A stretch of DNA of 64,000 nucleotides, from NCBI GenBank assembly GCA_013368315.1, contig JAACJM010000204.1:62001-126000 (forward strand), read 5' to 3'. This document shows, in pieces, positions 37,845 to 49,800 of the stretch. The stretch is from Tetrapyrgos nigripes (lineage: Eukaryota; Basidiomycota; Agaricomycetes; Agaricales; Campanellaceae). Within the stretch, counting starts at the first letter, position 1; each line of letters starts with the position of its first letter. Under the pieces are notes generated by a model that did no database searches, had not been told where the DNA came from, and was given only the letters and a program-made list of their open reading frames with translations. The translations under genes and the position numbers were made by a program.

Positions 37845-38128
37845 TGTTGAGCAGGCTATGTTCTATATACGTAGCGGCAACTGCATACTTACCTGGGGAT
37901 GTAAAAGTGCTTGTTAGAGCGGTTTGTTAGAGGTTAAGAGCGATGAGTGTTAAGGGAAATCCTTGTTCTTGTGAGGCAATCTACGAGCCCTTATATACTG
38001 TTCTAGATATTACATGTGACTACTTATCTAAGAACTACTGATGTGTAGTAAGCGTAACTAACTAGATTACTATATAATCTATATCTAATCTAATGTTGAT
38101 GGCTGCTTACTAATTCGCAAATTCAACA
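37845..38128 (-). repeat. 5' LTR of the copia element
   Basis: 284 bp, partner of 31282-31565. It should contain the element's promoter. Confidence 0.92.
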
Positions 38129-39446
38129 CGAATGAGAACGATGTCTTGAGTAGCAGCGTCATCATGGCAGAGGGGGGAGACCAAATATGAATATGAATAC
38201 TCGGAAAGATGTAGAGGTGATATGGAAGAGGAGAGAGATAGAAAGAGCCTAGGTGAGGGAGGGGGAGACGCAGACGGAGACAGAGGGGAGGAGGGGGTAC
38301 TGGTACCTCCACTGGCTGGGTATGGGTATGGGTATGGGTATAAGTGGTATGGGTATGCTCGTCAATGAGGGATGGGTCCCTCATCCTGCAGATATGAGGA
38401 GAAGCTCAAGTCAGAGTGGTAGTGGAAGTGGAAGTTGGTAACAGTCGCAGCCCCAGGCTCGGCGGTGGCATAGTATGGAATTTGCGGGACCTATACCTAT
38501 ATGACTACCAACTCTTCCTCTTCTCTCAATAACCAAATCGGCCATCAAATTGACGCAAACGCAAACTTTCCCCTACCCTCTAATCAGAACGCTAATCTTG
38601 ATGCTGTACCTCTAACGCCAACGCAAACTGTCCAAGGTTTCCATCTACATGTCTTCCTGACCCGACCCCGACTCCGACTCCAGCTCTCTAACATGCACAG
38701 GTACATATACCATGCCTAATACTCATACCAATACCACCACATCCAACGTCAACGTCTAATATGGATACCAACAATGCCCTTTTTCACGCAAATGCAAACG
38801 CATGCCATGTCTAATATCACTACCAGGTCTAAAACCGATACCGGTACTTGAAAAATGACAAGGACATGGGCATGGGGAAGGAGGAGATTTCCAGGTTTCC
38901 ACTCAAGGGAGTAGGAGTCAGACTGAGGGTATGGACCCGTCCCTGCTCATGGTCATGGTATTGCGAAAGAAATTGGGAAAGGGAAAGATGGAGAGGTTAT
39001 GGCTATGGAAATCGAAATCGAAATGGATGAGGATGTTGTTGACAAAGTGGGATTTGGATTTGGATTTGGTGCCGCAAAGGACGAGGAAGCTCACCCCAAA
39101 GCAAAGTCAACGCCAACGCCAATGTCGATATCAACATCAAGATGGACGTTGACAGTGGTATGGGTGTAGGCATGGACGCCAGTGTCTGCACCCATAGAAG
39201 AAGAAGCCAAGGCCCCGACCCCAGGTTTTCATGCTCTTCTTGGACTTTTGCGTTGTCTGCTTCTATTTCTGCGTCACCAAACCCACCGTCATCGTCATCA
39301 TTATTGGTATATGACTCTGTGCGGATGTTGACACCCAGTTTGTGGTCGTCGTCGTCACCCCACACTCCTGCTGCGATTCTGAAATGTGGTCATGAGTTCG
39401 GAGATGGAGATGGTGTGGATCTGGTTAAGACGGTCAGGGATGCTGT
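38129..39446 (+). pseudogene. Low-complexity gene relic, copy 2, 3' part
   Basis: Continues the relic interrupted at 31281; it is homologous to about 15690-17160. The Asn/Ala-rich, Gly/Tyr-rich and Asp/Val-rich pieces can be followed but across shifting frames with many stops. The last exon reads CGHEFGDGDGVDLVKTVRDA and is then split by an inserted element at 39447; its donor reappears at 40924 (CAGGTGAGTT). Confidence 0.45.
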
Positions 39447-40917
39447 GATGGAACGACCCTTACCTGGTTGTAAGTATCTTGTATTTTCTTTCTTTGAGTC
39501 GGCTACGTCTCAGTCTACTGTACTCACTGTGTAATTGGGGCTTCGGGCATGCCTCAGGCATCCTTTTCTCTTTCTTTTTTTCACTTCTCCAACATTCTGA
39601 CAAACGTTCCCTGCTATTCAAGGGGGACCGAAAATTTTGATTTTGTACACTACGTCGAAAAATTTTTTAACAGCCTCTGGGACCCGACCGACCGACCGAT
39701 ACCTACTAAATAGGGAAGGTATGCCTATATATGGAAGGTGCAACGTGATACTGACCTTCCATTTTTGGCTTACCCTTGGCTCGGCGCTGTGCGCCTCGCA
39801 GGGAAGCCCTAATCCTAACGCGCTGGGGTGGCCACACGGGTATCTAGACATTGGTACTCGGGTGGCGGGTGTCGGGCCAACTAGTGAGAAGCAGGGGTTT
39901 GGGGGGTCGTGGGGGGTCGCGGGTAGGGGTCTCAAGGGTACGGGTATGGATTTCAAAACCCGTGCTGACCCTTACCCGTAAGGCAGACCCACCGTACCCG
40001 CCATCCAAAATTTTGTACCCGTAGTTTACCTCAATATATTCACTACTTTGAGTATGTTCTGTGTAATTCTTTAGTACATAGTTCAATACTAGTATTTTGC
40101 CACCACGACATCCAAATATGGGTAAGTGACACGTCGCTGTTCACACGCCAGAAGGCCTTGATCACTGTGGCTGAATGCTTGAACAAAGCAAAACTGATGT
40201 ATCCCACCTTCAAAAAATAATATTCCATAGTGAGTAGTTGGATTTAGATACATAGTTACATTATATATATATACTTGTGAACTGACGGGTTACCCGCCAG
40301 GGGTACAAACCCGTACCCTTCTGACGGGTAAGGGTTTTCGCGGGTAGGGGTACCGGTACGCCCAAAAATACCCGGGGGATATCCCTGCAGTTCACTAGGG
40401 CCAACTCATTGGATGTACGCCAAATGGCTCAATCACCTTCCAAGACAGCTCTGGATGACAAGAACTAAGTCAAGAACTATAAAAGGACCCATAATTACAC
40501 TGATACAAGCCTGTAAACCATAAAAAATTTCACACTTCCAAAAATTTTTAACGACCTCAATGACCTGACTGACCGACCCCCGGAGTGTACCGGTCCGCAA
40601 TCCCGGGTCCCCCTTGCTGCTATTCTATGCATTTCTAATGACTCGCCCCCTACATATATAAGTATCTCTGTATCTACTTTGTAATAATCTTTCTTACCTC
40701 TCAATACACACCTGTATTTGACCTTACATCTGTAAGTCGGCATCATTTGCAATGCGCAAGCTTGCTTATTGTGTTGTTTCTCGGCCTTGACTGACGCCAG
40801 GGTGCTCACCAAGTGCTCGAGACCCTGGTATTTCTCGGTAACGCGAAAGCTTGCCCTGATCAAGTACCTTCCCTCACTACTTGATCATCTTAGAGTCTCC
40901 TGAATCCTAACCAAACC
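39447..40917. mobile_element. Probable solo LTR with a nested hAT-like element
   Basis: Insertion into the last exon of the low-complexity relic, flanked by TGCTGT on both sides (39441-39446 and 40918-40923). Without the nested element it is about 465 bp and contains a TATA-like CATATATAAG near 40653 and a pyrimidine-rich start region, as an LTR would. The ends do not show a clean TG...CA, so the class is uncertain. Confidence 0.45.
39619..40616. mobile_element. hAT-like non-autonomous element 2
   Basis: A 998-bp element with ends CAAGGGGGACC and GGTCCCCCTTG and a perfect 8-bp duplication, CTGCTATT (39611-39618 and 40617-40624). Subterminal sequences (AAATTTTTTAAC, CCGACCGACC, CGGAGTGTACCGGTCCGC) match element 1 at 18375. 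The interior (about 39780-40400) is GGGTACGGGTA-rich and may be a further nested insertion. No open transposase. Confidence 0.82.
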
Positions 40918-41110
40918 TGCTGTTCAGGTGAGTTCAGTTTGTTGTCTTTATTTCAGCAACCTCCACTAACATTCCACATATCCATCATATGTATCATTCC
41001 AGATCACAATCTACTCAACCATAACTGACCACCCTGAGATTGATTGGAATGAATCTGAGCTTTAGCCTGAGCTAGTATCTTCATAGCCAGTATGTACTTA
41101 CATGCTCAAT
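40918..41110 (+). pseudogene. Low-complexity gene relic, copy 2, last exons
   Basis: It resumes after the inserted elements with a donor (CAGGTGAGTT), an intron ending CATTCCAG (about 41004) and an exon coding for HPEIDWNESEL followed by a TAG. The matching piece in the third fragment reads DWNEFELYPEF, so the TAG is a lesion. Confidence 0.4.
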
Positions 41111-41319
41111 ATGTCTTTTCCCTCACAATCTGTCTGACATGCAAATGAGAAACTGAGGGAAATTATGAGAAAGGTGAGAGGAAATTGCTCCGAAGGCGCC
41201 TGAAGGATGCAGAATTTTCCGAAAAAGTTTCGGCAACTTTCCGAGGAAATGAGCTGTGAACATTGTAAGCGATTAACTCTTCTGTTGCTAAATTCTACCC
41301 GGAATTTTCACTAACCAGG

Positions 41320-41760
41320 TGGCAGTCAGTATATCGAGAGGTAGGACTGGGTGGGCGGCTGTTAGGGCAAAGAAATCTTCATTGGTATCTGACTCTGTGT
41401 CGACACCCAGTACAACATCGTTACTCCACACTCCTGCTGTACCAATTGCGAAATGTGGATTCGGCCATGGTATGGACCTGGTTAAGGGAGTTAGGGATCC
41501 AGTTCAGGTGAGTTCAATTTTTTATCTTTATCTCACCAAACTCCAGCTAATTTTCCACATATCTATCATATCTATCATTCCAGAACACAATCCACTCAAC
41601 CATAATTGACCACCCCAAAAGATTAATTGGAATGAATTCGAGCTTTATCCTGAGTTTCTCTGCCCCCTGCTGATGAGATTGAAAGGGTTGGACACTTGAG
41701 CTTTCTGTGAGTGTTCATTTCTTCTTACTATAGGAGAGTTGTATGTCCAAGCGAGGACAT
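41320..41760 (+). pseudogene. Low-complexity gene relic, fragment 3
   Basis: Only the 3' end of the family is present. An exon with SDSVSTPSTTSLLHTPAVP and CGFGHGMDLVKGVRDPVQ ends at the GTGAGT near 41510. An intron ending CATTCCAG follows, then DWNEFELYPEF...PLLMRLKGLDT and a TGA. This is the most intact version of the C-terminus and indicates that the family was once a spliced protein-coding gene. Confidence 0.45.
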
Positions 41761-43289
41761 AAGGGGACTTGGTCTAATCCCGGACAAAGAAGTAAGAGAG
41801 AAGAGGGAAACGGTAACGTGATTAAGTTGCGTGTACCGAAAGGTCAAAGATCGGGGATCAATAAGGCTCAGATTAAACACAGAAAGGCTTGGTAGGCAGG
41901 CACGAAGAGTGCAGGTCTTCCTTGAAAGTCCTTTTGATGTAGATTAGCAGAAATTTTATTAGGGTTAACATCAGATGGCCAAAAGCTTCGTCGTTTTGTC
42001 AGATTGTTCAAGTTTGTCTGATATCGAAAGGGTAAGTGGTACTGTAATTGGGACCAGAAGACAGTGTGCGATTTGCCTGTAAGTTATGGTAAGTAGTAGG
42101 CTGGTAGTATTCGTTTCGAATCGGCGTTTAATGCATTTTGAAGAGACTAAGATGGTTCCGAGAAAGATTGATACAATAGTTCATACAAATGGAATAACAG
42201 AAGCTCGCCAAAAAAGCTCCTCGTGGATGTCAATCAAAAGACATAAGGCTACAAATTCATCTTCGGCTCTGAATATCCATCGCGTACTGTAGATTGAACA
42301 AGATTTGCGATGCAGATAGTATATGCAGGTGGCGAGAAAATTGGGAATAGCACTGCGAGCAACTAAGATTGAGTGCAATGGCGAGGGGAGAAAGTGAAAA
42401 AAAGTACTCACCTCGCTGGATCCCACTTCTACCTCAGGACTATCATTTCGTGCGACTTCGTATCCCCCACACCAAAGCCGACATTGTGTGGAAATGGTCA
42501 AATGATTTTCTGGCAGGGCATGTGCTCGAACTGTCCGTCCAATGTCCATCAAGGACGGAGTCCAGTTTGGAAAAGGGATTATGGGTCTTGTTGGTCTTGG
42601 GTATTTCTTGCACGCTGTGCACGGTAGATCTTAGTCTTATCAACATAGGTCACCTAATCTTTCGCAAAACATTAACTTTGATGCTTTGTTGCGCTTCCTA
42701 TGAAGGCTCATACGACTTTAGACACTTTTCAAAACTTCTCACGCTTTGCCATCAACTACCCCATCGAGCGCTAAAGACTAAGCTATACTGGGGAAAGATG
42801 CCACTGCTTCGCATGGCAGGTTACGAGGCCCATAGTAGGGTTGCAGCGTTAGCCATATTAGGAATACCATACTGTGGTTATTCAGTAGATAAGTAATCAT
42901 GCAATCAATGCCTATTCGTACTTAGAACCCCAGTGTTTCTATTGCTCGGCTTGTACAACTGAATAAAGGCAGGGCATGTTGCCGTTTAGCTGCTGTGAAG
43001 CCGAGCAACCGAGTTAATTAAATCGCGGCTTTTTCTGATGGCCTACACACTAAAACCTCGCTATATTCTTGAACCGCGTTGTAGCTGATCATGATTGCAA
43101 AAACAGGGCTGATCAATTGACTGACAGCACGTACTTGTATGTTTGTGTATTGGCTACATAAATACGTACATACATACATATCGTAAGGTGAAGGCGAAAG
43201 GACTTAGGAAAATCCGACGCGACTTGGGTTATGTCATTGTTTGTTCATAGTTGACGACAGCTTGAGTCGGATCGAAAAGCCGATGCGTC
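41761..43289. other. Mixed repeats upstream of NLR copy D
   Basis: 41915-42385 repeats the block at 8430-8890. 42640-42780 is a diverged copy of the NLR promoter module (GACTTTAGACACTTTTCAAAACTTC). The remainder, including a CATACATACATA run near 43165, shows nothing I can name. Confidence 0.45.
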
Positions 43290-43412
43290 GTGAGTCTAGA
43301 CCGATCATTCGGTTGTCGGCATCATAGACTGGCCAATAGAAATTGCAGGCGTGGAAAAGTTGCGATTGAATTGCAAAGGTCACCTAAGTTAACTCAGCCT
43401 AAAGGCCTCGTA
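43290..43412. repeat. Inverted repeat, left partner
   Basis: GAGTCTAGAC...CCTAAGTTAACTCAGCC...AAAGGCCTC here is the diverged reverse complement of about 61480-61600. The 27 bp at the inner end match almost perfectly. The pair brackets NLR copy D. Confidence 0.6.
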
Positions 43413-43583
43413 ACATCGTGCTGGAAGATCTTATCTAGGCGTCCAAACTGTATTACATCAAGGTCAGCAGGTCTCTCGCAAGACCTTATGATGCACTGTG
43501 CTTCATAAACACTCATGTGACTTTAGACACTTTTCAAACTGCTTGCGCATCAACGAACATTTGAGCTGCAATAAAAGAAAGCA

Positions 43584-46159
43584 ATGGAACAAGGTATGTG
43601 CTGATGACATGTTAGCAAATCATTTGTTGCTCACTCTTTTTCAGACTGTCAGAGTATTACGACAGGAGGAAATAGCTTCAATATTCTCAATGTTCACGGG
43701 AATCAGTACCAGGCATTCAATACTGACAATAGTCAGACTGTCGACTCCCACAATGTCTACAATGATCACAGAGATTTCTCCAATGCTACTATTCAAGCAG
43801 GTAAGCATGCTCTCTGATCTGACAAAATTGTCTCTGTCCATATTCATGTTATTTGTAGGAGGAAACATCAATCTAAGTCAGATCATGCGCAATGCCAATG
43901 ACAGTAAGATTTACTCAAAGAGTCAATTGAACTTGCAGTCTGAAATATCTTTCACTTATCTTAAAGGTCCGGCAATTCAGTCATGGATTGACGCTCCTAA
44001 TCCATCTATCAATTTCAATGCTGCATATGACAAGATGACAAAAGGCACTGGAGAGTGGCTCCTCAATGATTCCAGATTGATTCAATGGAAGGAAAGTGGA
44101 GGGCTACTCTGGCTTCAAGGCAAAGGTAGACTTGACTTAATTTAATGCAAATCAATGTCCTGATGAAATTATGTTCTAGCTGGGTCTGGAAAGACTTTTC
44201 TGCTGTAAGTATTCTGACTTTCAAAAAAGAAATTATATGAAAATCCATTAATTTTCAATCCTTTAGTACCAAAGCCATCACCAGTCTTAAGGCTGAAAAT
44301 CATGATGTCCTCTATTTCTATTTTGATACTCGAGATCAGAGCAAAGCCAAAGCAACCTATAAAGGAATGCTTGCTTCTCTTATGCTGGATATGGGCCTTC
44401 AATTCAATCAAGCACAGTTGATGTATCTTTATGAGACATACAGCTCAGGAAGGACTCAAATGCCAGCTGATGCTATGAAGTCTACCTTGTTGGATTTTCT
44501 CAGGCAGAAGTCTTCATCTATGTTCATCTTTGTAGATGCATTTGATGAATGTGACAATCAGGAGCAGCATCCAGTGACAGAATTTATTCAACAGCTACTG
44601 GTGCAAGGCTTAAAGGTTCATATTTGTGTCAGCTGCAGATATCCAGCTAATCATATTGGGATGAATGCTGGTACTTATGAGATATCTCTCAACGCAGAGG
44701 TTGTAGAGGGAGATATAGAGATATATATCCAACAATCTCTTCAATCCAGGCCATTATTTGTCAATATCAAAGAGGAAGTAACAGAGGCCCTGTTGCATGG
44801 TTCTCATGGACAGTAAGTATTATTTTTCTGATTCAATCTTTTTAGTAGCTAATACTGTAAAGGATTCGATGGGTAGATTGCCAAATTCAATATTTCCACC
44901 AGCTAGGGTCAGGGCGAGCAATCAGGAAAGCTCTGAAAAGTCTACCAAAAACCTTGGAGGAAACTTATGAGCAGGCATTGAGTGCTATCAAAAGAGAGCA
45001 TAAAGACGATGCACAGGCCATATTGAAATGGCTTTTATTCGGATATGATGAGTTGACTATGAAAATGCTGCCAGAAATATTTCGGATTGATTTTGAGCAA
45101 CAAAGTTTAGATGATTCAGAGCCCATACAGGGACATGAGTTGTGCAACATTATCAGCTCAACATTAGTTGTGGTCCAAAAAGTGACTTACTGGAATGATC
45201 AACAAGATATCCTACAACTAGGACATCCACCAGTGAAGGAGTATATTGTTTCAGAAGAAATAAAGGCAAGTTCAGCCAAGCTTTTTCAGATCAATGATCA
45301 GCTGGCACATGAATTCATTGCTCAATGTTGTTTAATCTATCTAGTGGTTTGTGGAAAAGATGGACATATAGACTTGAAACTGTTTCCTTTAGCACATTAT
45401 GCTGTGTGGAGATGGACAAGACATGTCAGAAATTTACAACCATTGGGAGATCCAGTCAATTGTTTAAGTTCACATTTGCTCACAGATACAAATACATCCT
45501 GCTTGGCATGGATGAACTGGACACATTCTTCTGCGAAGGCTACTGCAGAGTCTGCTCTGCCATTTTATTATGCCAGCATGGTTAATCTGCCTAATATGAT
45601 ATTGTTAATGATAGAGAACAGGGAAGATGTCAATGCTCAGGGTGGTCAATATGGCACTGCACTCCAGGCTGCCTCACGGAAAGGCAATGTAGACATAGTC
45701 AAGCTTCTGCTTGAGAATGGGGCAGATGTCAATGCTCAGGGTGGAGAATATGGCAATGCACTCCAGGCTGCTTCTGCCCAATTTGGAGGAAGTGTAGACA
45801 TAGTCAAGCTTCTGCTTGAGAATGGGGCAGATGTCAATGCTCAGGGTGGTAAATATAGCAATGCACTCCAGGCTGCTTCATCAAAAGAAAATGTAGACAT
45901 AATCAAGCTTCTGCTTGAGAATGGGGCAGATGTCAATGCTCAGGATGGACTATATGGCTCATTGGAAGATAATGTAGACATAGTCAAGCTTCTGCTTGAG
46001 AATGGGGCAGATGTCAATGCTCAGGGTGGAGTATATGGCAATGCACTCCAGGCTGCTTCATGTGGAGGACAAGTAGACACAGTCAAGCTTCTGCTTGAGA
46101 ATGGGACAGATGTCAATGCTCAGGGTGGAGTATATGGCAATGCACTCCAGGCTGCTTCA
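43584..46159 (+). pseudogene. NACHT-ankyrin receptor, copy D, 5' part (cut by KDZ transposon)
   Basis: Exons 43584-43593, 43645-43800, 43859-43903, 43967-44125, 44180-44204, 44267-44812 and 44863 onward stay in frame until the transposon at 46160. The N-terminus differs from A-C: exon 1 codes only MEQ plus one base. Even so, the next exon keeps the spaced NVxGNQxQ and QTVxSxN residues of the others. The NACHT part (GKAGSGKT, FIFVDAFDECDNQEQ) is closest to copy C. Six ankyrin repeats precede the insertion, the fourth shortened (LYGSLEDN). Upstream, the TATAAA of A-C has become CATAAA (43504-43509). The frame runs 55 bp into the transposon before stopping. Confidence 0.85.
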
Positions 46160-46230
46160 CCCCTTGGTGTACCCTCATCCAGATATCTGTGGGGTCACCC
46201 CACACCTCATAATTAGATATCCGTGGGGTT
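46160..46230 (+). repeat. Left terminal inverted repeat of the KDZ element
   Basis: Pairs with 59545-59626 in inverted orientation at roughly 75% identity by eye. It contains the palindrome GTGGGGTCACCCCAC (46189-46203), a candidate transposase-binding site. Confidence 0.75.
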
Positions 46231-46821
46231 TGGCCAGGTCCCATTTTTTTCAGCAATAAGAGAATGACCCCAGTGGCATCTTGATATATGCTGGGGTCAG
46301 AGCACATTTCCTGATTCAGGTGTCCAGGTAAGTTTTCTTGCATTATGTAACCCATGGACCAGTCCACATTTCCTTTTCTGGGGCCATCAATCCAATATTC
46401 GTGTCACAACGCAAATAAACGATTATCCCCATCACAGACTAGAACCACGTGATAATCTCCATCGGATAGAGCCGTGATAATCCGACGGAAACAGATACCA
46501 TTCTCCATCGGACAGAGCCGTGGATAATCCGACGGAAACAGTAGATACTGTGCACACAATCGCATAGTAAACATCTCGCCGCTATGGGAATAATAGATGG
46601 CTTGATAGCGTAGTTGGTAATAGTGTCTACGGTTTCTTCCTCGTGCGTGTGTTCGATCCCGATAGGGTACATATGTATTTTTTCACTTTTCAATATGACT
46701 GGCAGCTTTTGGCCACCTTGGGTACATTTTGATCTCTTGTGGGGTCCATCTCTACGGGCTGTCTTCCTCGGAACCTTCTTTCAATTACTAGCTGTCACTA
46801 TTAATACAAATACATACTATC
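46231..46821. other. Left subterminal arm of the KDZ element
   Basis: Non-coding. It contains two direct repeats of about 50 bp (46446-46495 and 46496-46545, core CGTG(G)ATAATCCGACGGAAACAG) and a tRNA-like promoter (46599-46670). Confidence 0.55.
46599..46670 (+). ncRNA. tRNA-like Pol III promoter unit (possible SINE head)
   Basis: TAGCGTAGTTGG (46606-46617) fits the tRNA A box and GTTCGATCC (46651-46659) fits the B box, at tRNA spacing and followed by a T run near 46678. The acceptor and T stems do not pair, so it is not a working tRNA gene. It could be a SINE remnant. Confidence 0.3.
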
Positions 46822-49800
46822 CTACATGTCCTGTTCCGCTTGTGCGGCACTAATCATCTCGTCGACGTCCAGCTCCAAAGAAATAGTCGGAAGGTTGCGA
46901 ATCCGAGCCACGACCTTCTTGGCATGTTCCGCTAGCTCGTTCCAGCGGGCCTGGACCTTCAATGCTCCGTCAACCTGGAATTGCGTTTGTTGCCAGGCGT
47001 AGGCGTCCAACCCCTCTGCAAGCTCTGCCGAAAGATTAACTGAGCGTAGCCCTTCCCCCTCGCCCACCCTCTGTTTCAACCACCATTCCCCTTTCCAGAG
47101 GGCAAAATCATCCATCCTCTTGATTTCTTCTGTCAATAACAACACCTCCTCCTTCCAACGAAGCATCCTCGCACGAGTTTTGCACCATTCTACCCAAACC
47201 ACTGTATAAGGCAATATTAGAAAGCAAACAAGACCACAAGATAACATACGCACCATCTCGAAACTCATCGTCCCCTTTATTAACAGTTACACCGTTCCAT
47301 ATCCACGATAATACCCTACGCGACTCCCCTTGAATCTGGGCGAGAATCCGCTCATCCTCTAGGTAGACATCTTCATCCTCGTCGTCAAGATCCACCCCAA
47401 TTCGCTTCCTCCGCTCCTCTCGTTGTGCAGCTTCCTCTTCAGTCAATTTCCTCTCATTCAGTCCAACGACGTCGGAGTCTTTCAACTCCAACAACTCCTT
47501 TTCCCATGCGCCCCGTCCACCCAATCGAATGAGAGCATCTCGTGCCAGCCGGTACTGAATCTTCTGGGAATGGATACGGATGTCGACTTGATGGAGAACA
47601 CCACTGGCCCTGGTACTACCAACCTGTCCCGTAACATTCCGAATTTTGTAGCGAGTAGTAGCTGTTCTCGCACGGAGGCCTTGCCTAACACCCTCTAACG
47701 CCTGACGAGCTTCTGATTCACGCAGAGTAATTTCCGTCTCTGAAAGCTCTGAGATGCATGCACGGGTTCTTGCACTGGCAGTACCGACCTCCGATGGCAG
47801 AAAGAGTCGGATCTTCTCAGGACGGTCACTGTCAGGGGTTTCAATATGTTTCATGTGGTCAGGGGAGAGAACGTCCGAAAGTCGGGGCATGAGTAGAGCT
47901 TGAAGAGAGCGGAAATGGACAATTCGTTTGAAAAGGGAAGAGCGTCTCTTGTGAAGATCCAGCTGCTGGGTAGGGGTGGGGAATTTGTTGGTCAGAATGA
48001 ATAGTTCAAGAGCTCGCCTGTACTTTGGTAGTTAATAAGAATGATTTTCGACTTAACAGAACAAAGAACATACTGGCTCTCTTGAAGCTCTATACCCTGA
48101 GTGATAAAGACCACCAGACTCGAGGAGTGAGGCCACTGACCGGCCACCAGACGTTGATGCTCTTCCTGCGCCAATTTGAGTTGCGTCTTCTTGAAGAGAC
48201 TCTCGTCACTTTCTATCAATGATGTTAGTATATGAGAAAGAGTAGCCAAGACAAAAAGCCAAAGACATACCAGTCCCGGATACCTCATAAGGACAAAAGC
48301 GACTGTGGTCCTCTTCCCAATCCAGCACCATCTGCTTCCACCCATCGAGCACTTCCCTTGTCAGAGCCTTCTCGAGCCCACTATCAAACCTCCGGAAATC
48401 CTCGTAGTGCTCATCAAATTCTTTCACAGCTTCGATGAGCCGTTTGCCCAATACTTTGTCTGCCGATACTCCCCATTAGTAACCATTGAGTTAATAATAG
48501 TATTGATACACACCGAGATTTTCAATCGTCTGCCAGTTGCAGAAGCCAAAAATATCGTCCAAAGCCATAGCACGCGTTCCAGGACCCATTTCCTTCGTTT
48601 CTGCTGCAACCTTGTTTGTTTGGGCCCACCCCTCTTCCACAACCTCGCCATGTGTCTGACCGGAGCCTGGAGCAAAGTTGAAGCTGAAGGGAATATGGCA
48701 AGCCGGTTGATGCGCCCGCAAGTGAAACTTTGGAACCATAAAAATGATTCCCCTTGTGGTATACTTGACCCTGATAGAAGGATCCAGACCTTCCATTCGT
48801 GACCAGAAGTTTTGGCTCCACTGGCACGAGATATCGTAGGAAATGACGATGCACAAGTAGAGCTCTTCTTTGATTGCTGACCAGAAAATAAAGTCCATAT
48901 TGGAATACCTTAGTGCAGAATAAATGATCAGCTTTATATAGGAAAGTCTCGATAGCAAGACACACCTTTCGCCGTTCTGGAGATCTCCTAAACCATTCCC
49001 CCTCCATACCCGATGTCTGCCACAGCATACTCCACCCACACCACTCACTCGGAGTCCCTTGACGTTCTTGAGGTTCGCCAAGAACAATGCGGCAAATCCA
49101 GAACAGCTGCTCATCTGAGTGAAAACACTTTCTAAGTACATCGTCACGGAATAAAAAAAGAGAACTCACATCCTCTTCTGTGGTATGCTTTGCCAAGTGT
49201 TCCTTGTAAGGCCCACTTGGTACCATGTATGCCCATCCATCTCCTAGTATGGGGCTACGATATTGATTGGATACAATCTTGTTGCAAAGGCGAAAATTTG
49301 CGTCCACCGCCAAGAACTGGGTATAGAGAAAACTAAATCGTTATGAGGTCAGTTACATCGTTCTAATCAGAGATCGAGGAAATGATACGCACAATAGTTC
49401 CGGCGCGATAATGCTCAAGTCCTCCGGGATATTTTTTCCATGTTGAGGACAAGCCGGACATGAAAGAGCCAGCTCACCAGAGGAGGTTCCGGCCGCCCTT
49501 CCCGGGGAGTGACCACGTCCTGCCCGCTTAAGCATCTTCAAATGACGCCACTGGAAGATAGCTCACAAGAAAACTCGATATCGGTCCTGTAGGGAGATTA
49601 GTAACTCATAAACCCTGATGTGTATTTTGCTAGACTGACCTTCGGCTTGGCTCTGAGACGACTTAAGGTCATGATCTCCAAAGCCCGGTAATAGTCATAC
49701 GGTGGCATCTTGCCCGTACAGTTGAGATGCTGGAACTGCCGAAGACAGCTAAAGGTTGTGGCTGTCTGAGGAGCTTTTGGTGTAGCTGGATACCATAGGT

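Larger units (their letters stand above)
31282..38128 (-). mobile_element. Ty1/copia LTR retrotransposon
   Basis: A full-length 6847-bp element on the minus strand with two 284-bp LTRs (31282-31565 and 37845-38128). They begin TGTTGA and end TCAACA, and differ at six positions by my count. The flanking 5-mers are CGAAC (31277-31281) and CGAAT (38129-38133), a target duplication with one mismatch. Domain order is Gag, protease, integrase, RT, RNase H, which defines copia. It sits inside the low-complexity relic. Several in-frame stops and a frameshift show this copy is not autonomous. Confidence 0.93.

Noticed and set aside
43498..44145. 215-codon open frame at the start of copy D
   Set aside because: Wrong frame relative to the NACHT exons over its first part and it ignores clear GTATGT, GTAAGC and GTAAGA donors.
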